From assembly GCA_026991755.1 (NCBI GenBank), contig JALXAX010000117.1, forward strand, positions 1-54,772: a stretch of DNA of 54,772 nt, read 5' to 3'. The DNA comes from Thiotrichaceae bacterium (GTDB taxonomy: Bacteria > Pseudomonadota > Gammaproteobacteria > Thiotrichales > Thiotrichaceae). Shown here one piece after another: positions 1 through 7,553 of this stretch (the stretch's first letter is position 1; every line of letters starts with the position of its first letter). The notes beneath the pieces were generated by a model, which saw nothing but the letters and a program-made list of their open reading frames with translations, did not search any database and was not told where the DNA came from. The translations under genes were made by a program, and so were the position numbers.

Positions 1-126
1 ATGGCTTGAATTTCCTCTATTTCTGCTAAAAATTCGGCCAATAGCTCGGCTATTACCCTCTTTTTTAGCAAAAATAGAGAAAATTACGCTCATTTTTCTC
101 TCGCCATCCTTTCATGCAAAGGTCTC
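1..126. repeat. Truncated copy of GAGACCTTTGCAC-ended MITE (family A)
   Basis: This is the reverse orientation of the element at 12921-13132 and matches it almost base for base up to the window edge. The preserved terminus ends in GCAAAGGTCTC at 126. The other end lies outside the window. It codes for nothing and is probably a non-autonomous transposon remnant. Confidence 0.8.
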
Positions 127-133
127 ACAATAT

Positions 134-163
134 GAGACCTTTACACTTTCAGGTAAAGGTCTC
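134..163. repeat. Minimal 30-bp family A element (two terminal repeats back to back)
   Basis: GAGACCTTTAC at the left and GTAAAGGTCTC at the right form an inverted repeat with an 8-bp centre. AATAT flanks it on both sides (129-133 and 164-168), a perfect 5-bp target duplication. It lies 33 bp before the cytochrome start, so as RNA it would form a hairpin in the 5' leader or near the promoter. Confidence 0.75.
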
Positions 164-196
164 AATATTTATTTTAAAACCTAGGAGTGAATAACT

Positions 197-802
197 ATGG
201 CACAGATAAAAAGCCGTAAGCATATGGCTGGTTTCTTTATAAAGGGGACATTACTGATGGGTATTGTCCTTGGTATTATCCTGTGGGGTGGTTTTAACTG
301 GACGTTAGCACTTACCAATACTGAAGAGTTTTGTATTTCCTGTCATGAAATGGAAGAAAACGTTTATCAGGAGTTACAGGAAACAGTGCATTGGAGTAAC
401 CGTACAGGTGTGAGAGCTACCTGTCCTGATTGCCATGTACCTAAAGATTGGACACATAAGATTATTCGTAAGATCAAAGCTTCGAATGAAATTTACCATA
501 AGTTGTTAGGTACTATTGATACGCCTGAAAAGTTTGAAGAGCATAGACTTGAGCTAGCTTTGCATGAGTGGAAGCGAATGAAAAGCACAGACTCGCGTGA
601 ATGTCGGAACTGCCATAACTTTGCCTCAATGAATCTGGATAAACAGGATGAAAGAAGTGCTGAACGCCATGATCCTCATGTATGGGAAGTGGTAGATGGT
701 AAGGAACCTACAAAGACCTGTATTGATTGCCACAAAGGTATTGCGCATCATTTACCTGAAGGTTGGGAAGAGGCTGCGAAGAAAGCAGGCTTACAGGATT
801 AA
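197..802 (+). CDS. NapC/NirT-family tetrahaem cytochrome c
   Basis: The product is a membrane-anchored quinol dehydrogenase that should pass electrons from the quinol pool to a periplasmic nitrogen-oxide reductase. One N-terminal membrane segment (about 12-39) is followed by four CxxCH haem sites at C46-H50, C76-H80, C136-H140 and C175-H179. The 201-residue length and the DSRECRNCH stretch are typical of NapC/NirT. The start has GGAG just upstream (183-186). No nap, nir or nrf reductase is visible nearby, so the partner is unknown. NirT is favoured by the nor-type neighbours, but TorC-, NrfH- or CymA-like roles cannot be excluded. Confidence 0.9.
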   Translation: MAQIKSRKHMAGFFIKGTLLMGIVLGIILWGGFNWTLALTNTEEFCISCHEMEENVYQELQETVHWSNRTGVRATCPDCHVPKDWTHKIIRKIKASNEIYHKLLGTIDTPEKFEEHRLELALHEWKRMKSTDSRECRNCHNFASMNLDKQDERSAERHDPHVWEVVDGKEPTKTCIDCHKGIAHHLPEGWEEAAKKAGLQD

Positions 803-829
803 GATTAATCCCTACAAGATAGTCGCCCT

Positions 830-884
830 AGGAGCCTCTTAAACTCTAGCTCTTGTCCTTTTTTGGACTTAATTAGAGGCTCCT
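830..884. terminator. Long hairpin after the tetrahaem cytochrome gene
   Basis: AGGAGCCTCT (830-839) pairs with AGAGGCTCCT (875-884), and an inner GTCC-TTTTTT-GGAC stem sits in the loop. It begins 28 bp after the stop codon. There is no clean T-run, so it could be a terminator or a small palindromic insertion. Confidence 0.5.
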
Positions 885-901
885 TAATTAAGGTTGATTT
901 A

Positions 902-915
902 TTGACATATGTCAT
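902..915. promoter_or_regulatory. FNR/DNR-type box TTGACATATGTCAT
   Basis: TTGAC-ATAT-GTCAT is nearly symmetrical and fits the TTGAC-N4-GTCAA variant bound by CRP/FNR-family NO or anaerobic regulators, with one mismatch. It lies 88 bp upstream of the small membrane peptide gene at 1004. The assignment rests on sequence resemblance and denitrification context. Confidence 0.5.
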
Positions 916-1003
916 TTTCCGTGATCTTCTATAGGAAGATTAGTAAAAGCTTGACTAAGCTCATGTCTGTTAGTGCTGTTTAGTCTTTTAAAGGAGAAAT
1001 ATT

Positions 1004-1111
1004 ATGTCATTAAGTGGATTCGGAGTTCTTTGTCGTCATTGTGTGGTTGCTGGAATTGTTGCTTTATCATTAATTACACTTGCTGTGATGGCTTGGATTT
1101 TTTTAATATAG
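1004..1111 (+). CDS. Putative 35-residue single-span membrane peptide
   Basis: An ATG with AAGGAG (991-996) at good spacing opens a 35-codon frame ending in TAG. The peptide starts MSLSGFG, carries a CRHC pair (residues 10-13), and from residue 14 is almost wholly hydrophobic, enough for one membrane helix. It lies between two FNR/DNR-like boxes and between the tetrahaem cytochrome and the NorE-like gene. It could be a small subunit or assembly factor of a respiratory complex. No family is recognised. The ribosome site and composition support it, but it is short enough to arise by chance. Confidence 0.5.
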   Translation: MSLSGFGVLCRHCVVAGIVALSLITLAVMAWIFLI

Positions 1112-1367
1112 AGGTCTCTTAATTACTAGAGATGTCTTAAGTTCCTTTTTAGGAAATACCAACCTTCAATTTTCAAAATTGCGGCTAATGTCTGGGTTAT
1201 TATAGTCTGATCTATTAGCCAAGTATCGTGTGCCTGAAAGTCACTCTTCACTCATCTGTGTGGCTTTTCTTATAACGCCTTCCATGAAATAACTAAATTT
1301 TACAGGTGTTTGTGGGGCTGCTCCAATAAATGGAATCACATTCCACTGTTAATTTCAATGTATGTAC

Positions 1368-1381
1368 TTGACGCTTGTCAA
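1368..1381. promoter_or_regulatory. Perfect DNR/NNR-type box TTGACGCTTGTCAA upstream of norE-like gene
   Basis: TTGAC-GCTT-GTCAA is a perfect inverted repeat of the kind recognised by CRP/FNR-family nitric-oxide regulators. Its centre is about 66 bp before the GTG at 1441, so a class II promoter (box near -41.5) would start transcription near 1416. The rest of 1112-1440 holds two small hairpins (about 1182-1220 and TGGAATcacATTCCA near 1331) and no convincing gene. Confidence 0.65.
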
Positions 1382-1440
1382 TGCAGCCTTTCCTTTGCAA
1401 TATTACTGTTCCTTTTTAAACTCTTTAAAATTGGATCGTA

Positions 1441-2022
1441 GTGACCGCTATTTACACTGAACAAGAACCCAAGCTATTACCAGGTGATTTCGCCATCTGG
1501 ATGTTTATCTTTATGGAGCTATTGGTATTCGCTATTGCCTTTGTGGCATATGCCGTTGTTCGTGTGAAAAACATTGAGATGTTTAATGAATACCAGCTAA
1601 CCCTCAACCAAGAATCAGGCGCAATTAATACGCTATTGCTCATCACGGCAAGCTACTTTGTTATCCGCGCTGTTCATGCTATTCGAGAGGATGATGTCAA
1701 GGGCTGTATTCGCTGGTTATACGCCGCACTAGGCGGTGGATTGGCTTTCCTTATTTTAAAGTCCATAGAGTATTACGACAAGTTTTCAGAAGGCATTAAC
1801 CTAAGCACCAATACCTTTTACATGTTCTATTTATCGTTGACGATGTTCCATTTTTTTCATGTCATTTTGGGCATGATTATCTTGCTAGCAGTGGCTATTA
1901 AAGCGCAACGTGGAGCATACAGCGTACGCAATCACATTGGTGTGGAAACAGGCGCATCATATTGGCACATGGTGGATTTGGTGTGGATTATCTTATTTCC
2001 GCTGGTTTATATCATTAGATGA
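1441..2022 (+). CDS. NorE-like protein (cytochrome oxidase subunit III family), copy 1
   Basis: This 193-residue integral membrane protein of the haem-copper oxidase subunit III family has five predicted membrane segments. Its end, YWHMVDLVWIILFPLVY, is near the family consensus. NorE-type proteins accompany nitric oxide reductase and are thought to help its activity or assembly; they carry no haem. The start is GTG with a weak ribosome site. The stop overlaps the next gene in ATGA, implying coupled translation. A second homologue at 4216 lies next to norQ, so this is one of two divergent copies. Confidence 0.82.
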   Translation: MTAIYTEQEPKLLPGDFAIWMFIFMELLVFAIAFVAYAVVRVKNIEMFNEYQLTLNQESGAINTLLLITASYFVIRAVHAIREDDVKGCIRWLYAALGGGLAFLILKSIEYYDKFSEGINLSTNTFYMFYLSLTMFHFFHVILGMIILLAVAIKAQRGAYSVRNHIGVETGASYWHMVDLVWIILFPLVYIIR

Positions 2023-2291
2023 AGGCGCTCATGAAACACTACTACAACATTCATAGCATTTGGATCCTTATGCTGCTGTTAACACTCTCTACTTATGGCT
2101 TAGGCAAGTTAGGTTTTAGTGGTCTTGGAGTGGTGTTATTTTTATTGATGACTGCTTTTATCAAAGGCTTTTTTATTATTCACGATTTTATGGAGTTGCG
2201 TGGAGTCTCACTACTCTGGCGCATCATTATGTATGGCTGGCTTGGCATTATTTGTTTGGCCATAGCTATTACCTACATCATTTCATTGTAA
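2019..2291 (+). CDS. NorF-like small membrane protein (subunit IV family), copy 1
   Basis: A 90-residue protein with three predicted membrane segments, resembling the prokaryotic cytochrome oxidase subunit IV/NorF family. The AFIKGFFIIHDFMELRGV stretch is characteristic. It overlaps the norE-like stop by 4 bp. NorF is a non-essential accessory of nitric oxide reductase. An alternative ATG lies four codons in (2031). A second family member is at 5101. Confidence 0.78.
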   Translation: MKALMKHYYNIHSIWILMLLLTLSTYGLGKLGFSGLGVVLFLLMTAFIKGFFIIHDFMELRGVSLLWRIIMYGWLGIICLAIAITYIISL

Positions 2292-2320
2292 GGCGAACAT
2301 TTGCACGAAAGGAGATTCAG

Positions 2321-2809
2321 ATGACAACATTAGCAGATACAACTAAAAAGGTCGTTCTAGACCCTGATACGATTCCCTCTGTTTCTATTGATTTTATGAA
2401 TAACACCCATTTTGAAGAGATAGCATTGGTACAGGATATTGGAGATCTAATTTCGCTATACCAAGAAAGCAAAATGTATACTGATGAAGGTGCGGGTAGC
2501 AAGGTAGCCAAAAAAATCGCACGATTATTACATCAATGGCTTGAGCATACCAAAGCTCATTTTGAGCATGAAAATGAGCTAATGGAGGAATACCAATTTC
2601 CTGCTTATGCAGTGCATGCTAGTGAACATGACGTTGCATATGCAGGAATGCAGGACGTTGTTCAACAATGGGATAGCCATCAGAATATTGAATTACTATC
2701 TAACTATATCTTCCAAATATGGCCTAAATGGTTTAGTGAACATGTTAATTCTATGGATATGATAACCGCCCAATATGCGGTTATGAATGGATTTAACCTG
2801 AATCTGTGA
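2321..2809 (+). CDS. Hemerythrin-domain protein
   Basis: A 162-residue soluble protein with the diiron hemerythrin fold. Visible ligands are H30, H76 or H80 with E84 (HFEHENELM), H99/H103, and H141 with D146 (HVNSMD). Such proteins bind oxygen or nitric oxide; here a role in NO or O2 scavenging or delivery to the respiratory complex is inferred. The ATG at 2321 is preferred over an upstream in-frame ATG because AAAGGAG lies at 2308-2314, whereas the longer form would run into the norF-like gene. The last codons lie inside a long palindromic element (2795-2959). Confidence 0.85.
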   Translation: MTTLADTTKKVVLDPDTIPSVSIDFMNNTHFEEIALVQDIGDLISLYQESKMYTDEGAGSKVAKKIARLLHQWLEHTKAHFEHENELMEEYQFPAYAVHASEHDVAYAGMQDVVQQWDSHQNIELLSNYIFQIWPKWFSEHVNSMDMITAQYAVMNGFNLNL

Positions 2810-2959
2810 CTTCAATGCGGATAATAGGGGATAAGAGATTGGTTTAGCACGGGATTTTAAAAAATCTTAGCTTCACCCTTCGTTAAGCGGGCATTTTTTA
2901 AACCCGTGATGAATCAATATCTTATTCCCTATGCCGTAGTGAAGTCACGGATTCAGGTT
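2795..2959. repeat. 165-bp palindromic element overlapping the hemerythrin 3' end
   Basis: The left arm starts AACCTGAATC and the right arm ends GATTCAGGTT. Complementarity extends some 60 bp inward with scattered mismatches (GTGACTTCA, AGGG-ATAAGA and CACGGG on both arms). The arms leave only a short spacer, so the transcript would form one long hairpin. It supplies the last five codons and the stop of the hemerythrin gene. Probably a MITE-like insertion; it may also act as a terminator before norQ. Confidence 0.75.
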
Positions 2960-2985
2960 TAACCCCAATTAAAAGAGTAAAAATA

Positions 2986-3771
2986 ATGAGTGAAATCCCT
3001 TTTTACCAAAGCCAGCACCACGAAGTAGAGCTATTTAACCATGCCTACGACAACCAGCTGCCGTTATTGATTAAAGGCCCAACGGGTTGTGGTAAGACAC
3101 GTTTTATTCAACATATGGCAGCCAAGCTAAACAGGCCGTTATATACCATCGCTTGCCATGATGACCTTACAACGGCTGACTTAGTAGGAAGACACTTAAT
3201 TGGAGATGGCGAAACCTATTGGCAAGATGGCCCGTTGACCAAAGCAGTGCGAGAGGGCGCGATTTGTTATCTGGATGAAGTGGTTGAAGCCCGAAAAGAT
3301 ACCACTGTTGTGTTACACCCGTTGTCGGATGATCGTCGCATACTGCCGATAGAGCGCACGGGCGAGGTGCTACAAGCCCCAGCTGAATTTATGCTGGTCG
3401 TATCTTATAACCCAGGCTATCAAAACCTGTTAAAAGGCATGAAACCTTCAACTCGTCAGCGTTTTTTATCGATGCGTTTTGACTACCCTGATATCGACAC
3501 CGAAACCACCATCGTCCAAAAAGAGACCGAAATAGACAAAGCTACTGCAACCCAGCTTATCGAATTGGCACATGCCTTGCGCGTATTAAAAGACCATGAT
3601 CTGGAAGAATCAGCCTCGACCCGTTTATTAGTGTATGCGGCTACTTTGATTAAATCAGGTTTTGATCCGATTGAAGCTTGTCGTGCAGCCATTATAGAAC
3701 CGCTCAGTGATGAAGAAGAAACGGTAAACGCTTTAATGGAAGTGGTTCGCGCAAAAATGGAAACCCGTTAA
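2986..3771 (+). CDS. norQ: NorQ, MoxR-type AAA+ ATPase for nitric oxide reductase activation
   Basis: A 261-residue cytoplasmic AAA+ ATPase with Walker A GPTGCGKT (31-38), Walker B ICYLDEV (93-99), and the sensor region VVSYNPGYQN followed by STRQRF. NorQ works with NorD to insert the non-haem iron (FeB) into NorB; CbbQ is the related rubisco activator. The nor-type neighbours and norD downstream make NorQ the right reading. The stop overlaps the next start by one base (TAATG). Confidence 0.92.
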   Translation: MSEIPFYQSQHHEVELFNHAYDNQLPLLIKGPTGCGKTRFIQHMAAKLNRPLYTIACHDDLTTADLVGRHLIGDGETYWQDGPLTKAVREGAICYLDEVVEARKDTTVVLHPLSDDRRILPIERTGEVLQAPAEFMLVVSYNPGYQNLLKGMKPSTRQRFLSMRFDYPDIDTETTIVQKETEIDKATATQLIELAHALRVLKDHDLEESASTRLLVYAATLIKSGFDPIEACRAAIIEPLSDEEETVNALMEVVRAKMETR

Positions 3772-4211
3772 TGAGCTTAAAGTATAAGCCTAATGACCAC
3801 ACCGCTGCTTTTGCAGAAGCGTTCTTTATTGCTAATCTATTATTTGTAGGTGTGTTTTATTTGGCGCTGTGGGTGCTGTATTTTTTCCGTTATAAACAAG
3901 CTTCGTCAATTACCAAAAATCACATAAAACAGGCTTTGGTGGCGAGTAGCTTTAGCACGTTTATTTTTATTGATATCAATATCATAATTTTATTGACCAG
4001 TGGCTATGCATCGCTAACTGCATTAATTCTGCTAGAAACTTACTTTATGCTGTTTGTGCCTATCTTTCTGGTGATTGGGATTTTTGCGTTTTCCAGAGCA
4101 GTGACGGGCAAGGACTTTAGATATCCAATTATTGCACGAATATTAAATCTGGTTGATGAGGCTATGCAGGAAGACAAAGGTAAGCCACCGTTACAGAGAA
4201 AGAGAGTTTAA
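3771..4211 (+). CDS. Conserved-type membrane protein in nor cluster (DUF4870/Tic20-like?)
   Basis: A 146-residue protein with three or four predicted membrane segments (about 12-39 and 55-110) and a basic C-terminal tail (KPPLQRKRV). It is translationally coupled to norQ by a one-base overlap and followed 4 bp later by norE. The organisation resembles small DUF4870/Tic20-like proteins, but I do not recognise it firmly. Placement inside norQ-norE-norF-norD implies a part in assembling or supporting nitric oxide reductase. Confidence 0.7.
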   Translation: MSLKYKPNDHTAAFAEAFFIANLLFVGVFYLALWVLYFFRYKQASSITKNHIKQALVASSFSTFIFIDINIIILLTSGYASLTALILLETYFMLFVPIFLVIGIFAFSRAVTGKDFRYPIIARILNLVDEAMQEDKGKPPLQRKRV

Positions 4212-4215
4212 AGTA

Positions 4216-4839
4216 ATGAATGAAATTGCTGATCCAGCCGACAAGTCACTTAGCTTTAGCACTCCCGCTAAAGCTAATAGCTTGACTAAAGGCGTTCCAG
4301 GTAATTGGGCAATATGGGCGGCAATACTGGCTGAAATGAGCGAATTTGCGATTATGTTTATCGTCTATTTTATCGCTAAGGTGCATCATCCAGACCTTTT
4401 TAATGAAGGCCCTACTAGGCTTAATACTCTGGCGGGAACAAGCAATACCTTAATCATGTTAACTAGTAGCTTTTTTGTAGTAAGAGCAGTGATAGCAATA
4501 CGTGAAAACAACCCTGCGGCAAGCTCACGCTGGTTATGGGGAGCGGTAGTTTCAGGTGCGTTATATCTGGTCATCAAATACTTCGAATACCAATGGAACA
4601 GTGCCCAAGGCTTAGAGACAGAAACCAATATTTTTTATGCGGTGTACTACTACGTTACCTTTAACCACTTCTTGCATGTAGGCTGGGGAAGTGCCGCCAT
4701 TGTGTGGGTTATCTACCGATTAAATACAGGAATCTATACAAAAGAAGAGCATGAAGGCTTATTAAATGTAGCGGTGTATTGGCACATGATTGATCTGGCA
4801 TGGATAACCATTTTCCCGTTACTGTATGTAATTCGTTAA
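4216..4839 (+). CDS. norE: NorE, cytochrome oxidase subunit III-like, copy 2
   Basis: A 207-residue subunit III-family membrane protein, about five helices after a soluble 25-residue N-terminus. The family signature VYWHMIDLAWITIFPLLY closes the protein. The ATG at 4216 is preferred because an earlier in-frame ATG would overlap the upstream gene by about 60 bp and add a charged, non-conserved leader. It shares clear blocks with the 1441 gene (TSSFFVVRAVIAIRE versus TASYFVIRAVHAIRE), so the two are paralogues. Confidence 0.88.
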   Translation: MNEIADPADKSLSFSTPAKANSLTKGVPGNWAIWAAILAEMSEFAIMFIVYFIAKVHHPDLFNEGPTRLNTLAGTSNTLIMLTSSFFVVRAVIAIRENNPAASSRWLWGAVVSGALYLVIKYFEYQWNSAQGLETETNIFYAVYYYVTFNHFLHVGWGSAAIVWVIYRLNTGIYTKEEHEGLLNVAVYWHMIDLAWITIFPLLYVIR

Positions 4840-4889
4840 TGGTGCGTATGAAGTAGCGCTTTACAGGCTGAGCAAGTATTCGCTTTTAG

Positions 4890-5011
4890 CCTCCCCCTTT
4901 TTGAAGGGGGATTGAGGGGGATTTAACAAAGTTAGTAATATACTGATATTTCAGTTTTTATTTTCAAACTTTTTAAATCTCCCCTAACCCCTCTTTACAA
5001 AGAGGGGGACG
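4890..5011. repeat. Paired C-rich/G-rich palindromes (REP-like element)
   Basis: CCTCCCCCTTTTTGAAGGGGG followed by GATTGAGGGGGATTTAA at the left mirrors TTTTTAAATCTCCCCTAACC and CCTCTTTACAAAGAGGGGG at the right. Each half is a hairpin and the two halves are inverted to each other around an AT-rich spacer. The type is common as an intergenic repeat in bacteria. It separates norE from norF. Confidence 0.7.
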
Positions 5012-5100
5012 TTTTGAATACTTTCACAGTCTCTTTGGACAGTCAGCCTCTTAGTAAAGAGGGTGCTAAAGCAAAAGATAAAACAAAATGAGATGTAAAA

Positions 5101-5388
5101 ATGAACAAGCACATCAAACAAATAAACACCCTCTGGATAATGCTAATCGTGTTAACACTATTCAGCGCCTACATGGCAGAAAAAGCCACTCCTGGCTTAA
5201 ATAGCATCGCCATCATGGCGCTAGTGCTTGCCATAAAAGGCCGTATTATTGTCGATTACTTTATGGAATTAAAACACGCCAACGTAGTTGTACGAACGCT
5301 AATGCAAGTCTACTTTTACGTAATACCTGCATTGATTATTCTGGTGTACTTATTCCCAGAGCAAATAGCTAAGTGGACAGCGCTCTAA
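5101..5388 (+). CDS. norF: NorF-like small membrane protein (subunit IV family), copy 2
   Basis: A 95-residue protein with three predicted helices and the NorF/subunit IV motif IKGRIIVDYFMELKHA, parallel to IKGFFIIHDFMELRGV in the 2019 gene. It lies 261 bp after norE because the palindromic repeat has been inserted, and 25 bp before the zinc-ribbon gene. Function as a nitric oxide reductase accessory is inferred from family and context. Confidence 0.82.
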   Translation: MNKHIKQINTLWIMLIVLTLFSAYMAEKATPGLNSIAIMALVLAIKGRIIVDYFMELKHANVVVRTLMQVYFYVIPALIILVYLFPEQIAKWTAL

Positions 5389-5413
5389 ATAACTAACAGA
5401 CGATAACAGACAG

Positions 5414-5620
5414 ATGAAAAACCTAACCTGTAAACATTGTGGAGGAGAAGTAAAAGCAGGTGATATCGCATGTCCGAATTGCGGCATTCCGCTACCTCCT
5501 GATTATGGTAAATATCCACAGCGTAATTTCATACTATGGTTTATAGCCTTAGTTGTTTTATGTGCGTTTATGATCTTCTGGTTACCACCTGACTGGTCAA
5601 ACAAGTTGCTAGGAAGGTAA
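5414..5620 (+). CDS. Zinc-ribbon single-span membrane protein
   Basis: A 68-residue protein with an N-terminal zinc ribbon (C6-x2-C9 and C20-x2-C23) and one C-terminal membrane helix (about 40-57). It lies between norF and norD on the same strand. The zinc ribbon would face the cytoplasm if the helix is a simple tail anchor. No specific family is recognised. Location suggests help in maturing or regulating the nitric oxide reductase. Confidence 0.72.
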   Translation: MKNLTCKHCGGEVKAGDIACPNCGIPLPPDYGKYPQRNFILWFIALVVLCAFMIFWLPPDWSNKLLGR

Positions 5621-5702
5621 CCCGTTCTTTTGCCGTATGAAGTTATCACATATACGACCTCCAAGATGTGAAAGAAATGACGCTAAATAGGGAAAATAAA
5701 AC

Positions 5703-7553
5703 ATGCTAGAAGAACTAGTCGGCTCGACATGGCATCGCTTCATCACCAAGCAAGCGGATAACCATTATCCAGACGCAATCGTCTATTTGGATGATGTGCG
5801 CCATACTGCTGGAATTTTCTTTCGCGCATTAGGCGGGGAGGGTGGTTTACGCGTCGAAAATGCAGTGGATTCAGATGTATATGCACGTAGGTCTTTGCTA
5901 CAACGCATTGCAGGCTCCGGTAATAAAACTCAATACGCATGGCGGGATGAAGAAACACTAAGACTGCCAGAAAGCTTAGCTTTATTTCCCAGTAAACAGC
6001 TCAATACCGATTTATACCTATGGCTTACAGCACTTTCAGTCGTGGATACCCAAGGCAATAACTGGATCAGCCGCAACCAGTATCGAACCCAAAAAACACT
6101 AGATATTTGGCCAGGCCTAACAACACGTTACCTAAAGCTGTTAGAAGCCCATCTGCAACAGCGGCCTAGCTTAGACAGTCTGCCAGAAAAGGAAGCCAAA
6201 CAAGAGCAATCCATCCGTGCAGCATTAGCCGATTCAAGCCAAGCTGTTGTTTTAGAATACGCCAAACGCCCGCCTCAACCCGTACCTCTTTGGTTGCACC
6301 CTGCGCCACCTCAGCAAGAATTTATGGCTAGCAAAGCACCACAAGATCCAGACCACCCCGATAGCTGGGATGATAACGAAAGTGATCAACAAAAAGACAA
6401 AAAAAAGCAACAAAAGCGCAAGCAAGGCAATCGAGAAGATATGCCCGAAGGCAATGATGGGCTAATGAGTTTTCGCTTAGAAAGCCTATGGAGCTGGGCA
6501 GAGTACACCAAAGTAGACCGAACCAGCGTAGAAGACGATGATGACGATGCGATGCTAACCGCAGAAGATATGGATAACATCACAGTCGCCGAAGACAACA
6601 AAACTACCGCAGGAAAAATAAAACTAGACCTGGATTTACCCTCCAACCAATACGACGACATAGTGCTGGGCGAAGGCATCCCTATAGACGAGTGGGATTA
6701 CAAAACACAACGCCTGCAAAAAGATCACTGTCGCCTACAAACCATGACCTCACGCGATGCCGAGCCAATGGAGCTACCCCAGAGATTGCGCGCACAAGCA
6801 CATAAAATTCGTCGTCAATTCGAGGTTCTGCGACCTCAGCGGCGATGGTTAAGTCGACAAAACGAAGGCACAGAACTGGATCTGGAAAACTACATCAACT
6901 TCTTAACGGATCGCAAACAAGGTCACGTTAATAGCGATATGCCCGTGTATCGCGAACTACGGAATCAAAGCCGCGACCTTTCCTGCTTGTTACTTGCAGA
7001 TCTTTCACTATCCACTGATGCACATATCAACAATACCGCTCGTGTCATTGATGTGATCAGAGACTCGCTCTATCTCTTCTCCGAAGCCCTCAACGCAACA
7101 GGGGATAGATTCGCACTACATGGTTTCTCATCTCGCAACCGTAGCCACATCCGTTTTTATAAGATTAAATCTTTCGATGACAGCTACAACGACGATATTC
7201 GCGGATACATCAACGCCATTCGTCCAGGCTATTATACTCGCATGGGAGCTGCTATTCGCTATGCCAGTAAGCTGTTATCCGAAGAGGGAAGTAGTCAAAA
7301 ATTGCTACTCATTCTCACTGATGGTAAACCGAATGATCTAGATAAATATGAAGGTCGATATGGTATAGAAGACACCAGAATGGCAGTGCTAGAAGCAGAA
7401 AAACTAGGCCTGCGACCTTTCTGCGTCACCATTGATGAGCAAGCAGAAGATTATCTACCGTATTTGTTCGGTAGTCGTTCTTATATGGTGATTCGAAATG
7501 CAGAAGAGCTACCGCGTAAATTGCCTATGTTGTATTTGAGGCTGACTCAGTAG
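5703..7553 (+). CDS. norD: NorD, von Willebrand A-domain protein
   Basis: A 616-residue protein. The N-terminal half is NorD-specific and includes a charged linker rich in D, K and Q (about 215-320). The C-terminal half is a VWA domain with the metal-ion site DLSLS (433-437) and LILTDGKPND further on. NorD partners NorQ in activating nitric oxide reductase by metal insertion. It closes the nor accessory group. The 282-bp gap after it carries no recognisable terminator and leads to the TetR gene. Confidence 0.92.
   Translation: MLEELVGSTWHRFITKQADNHYPDAIVYLDDVRHTAGIFFRALGGEGGLRVENAVDSDVYARRSLLQRIAGSGNKTQYAWRDEETLRLPESLALFPSKQLNTDLYLWLTALSVVDTQGNNWISRNQYRTQKTLDIWPGLTTRYLKLLEAHLQQRPSLDSLPEKEAKQEQSIRAALADSSQAVVLEYAKRPPQPVPLWLHPAPPQQEFMASKAPQDPDHPDSWDDNESDQQKDKKKQQKRKQGNREDMPEGNDGLMSFRLESLWSWAEYTKVDRTSVEDDDDDAMLTAEDMDNITVAEDNKTTAGKIKLDLDLPSNQYDDIVLGEGIPIDEWDYKTQRLQKDHCRLQTMTSRDAEPMELPQRLRAQAHKIRRQFEVLRPQRRWLSRQNEGTELDLENYINFLTDRKQGHVNSDMPVYRELRNQSRDLSCLLLADLSLSTDAHINNTARVIDVIRDSLYLFSEALNATGDRFALHGFSSRNRSHIRFYKIKSFDDSYNDDIRGYINAIRPGYYTRMGAAIRYASKLLSEEGSSQKLLLILTDGKPNDLDKYEGRYGIEDTRMAVLEAEKLGLRPFCVTIDEQAEDYLPYLFGSRSYMVIRNAEELPRKLPMLYLRLTQ

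Noticed and set aside
2252-2320. Upstream ATG for the hemerythrin gene
   Set aside because: It overlaps the norF-like gene, while the 2321 ATG has a strong ribosome site.
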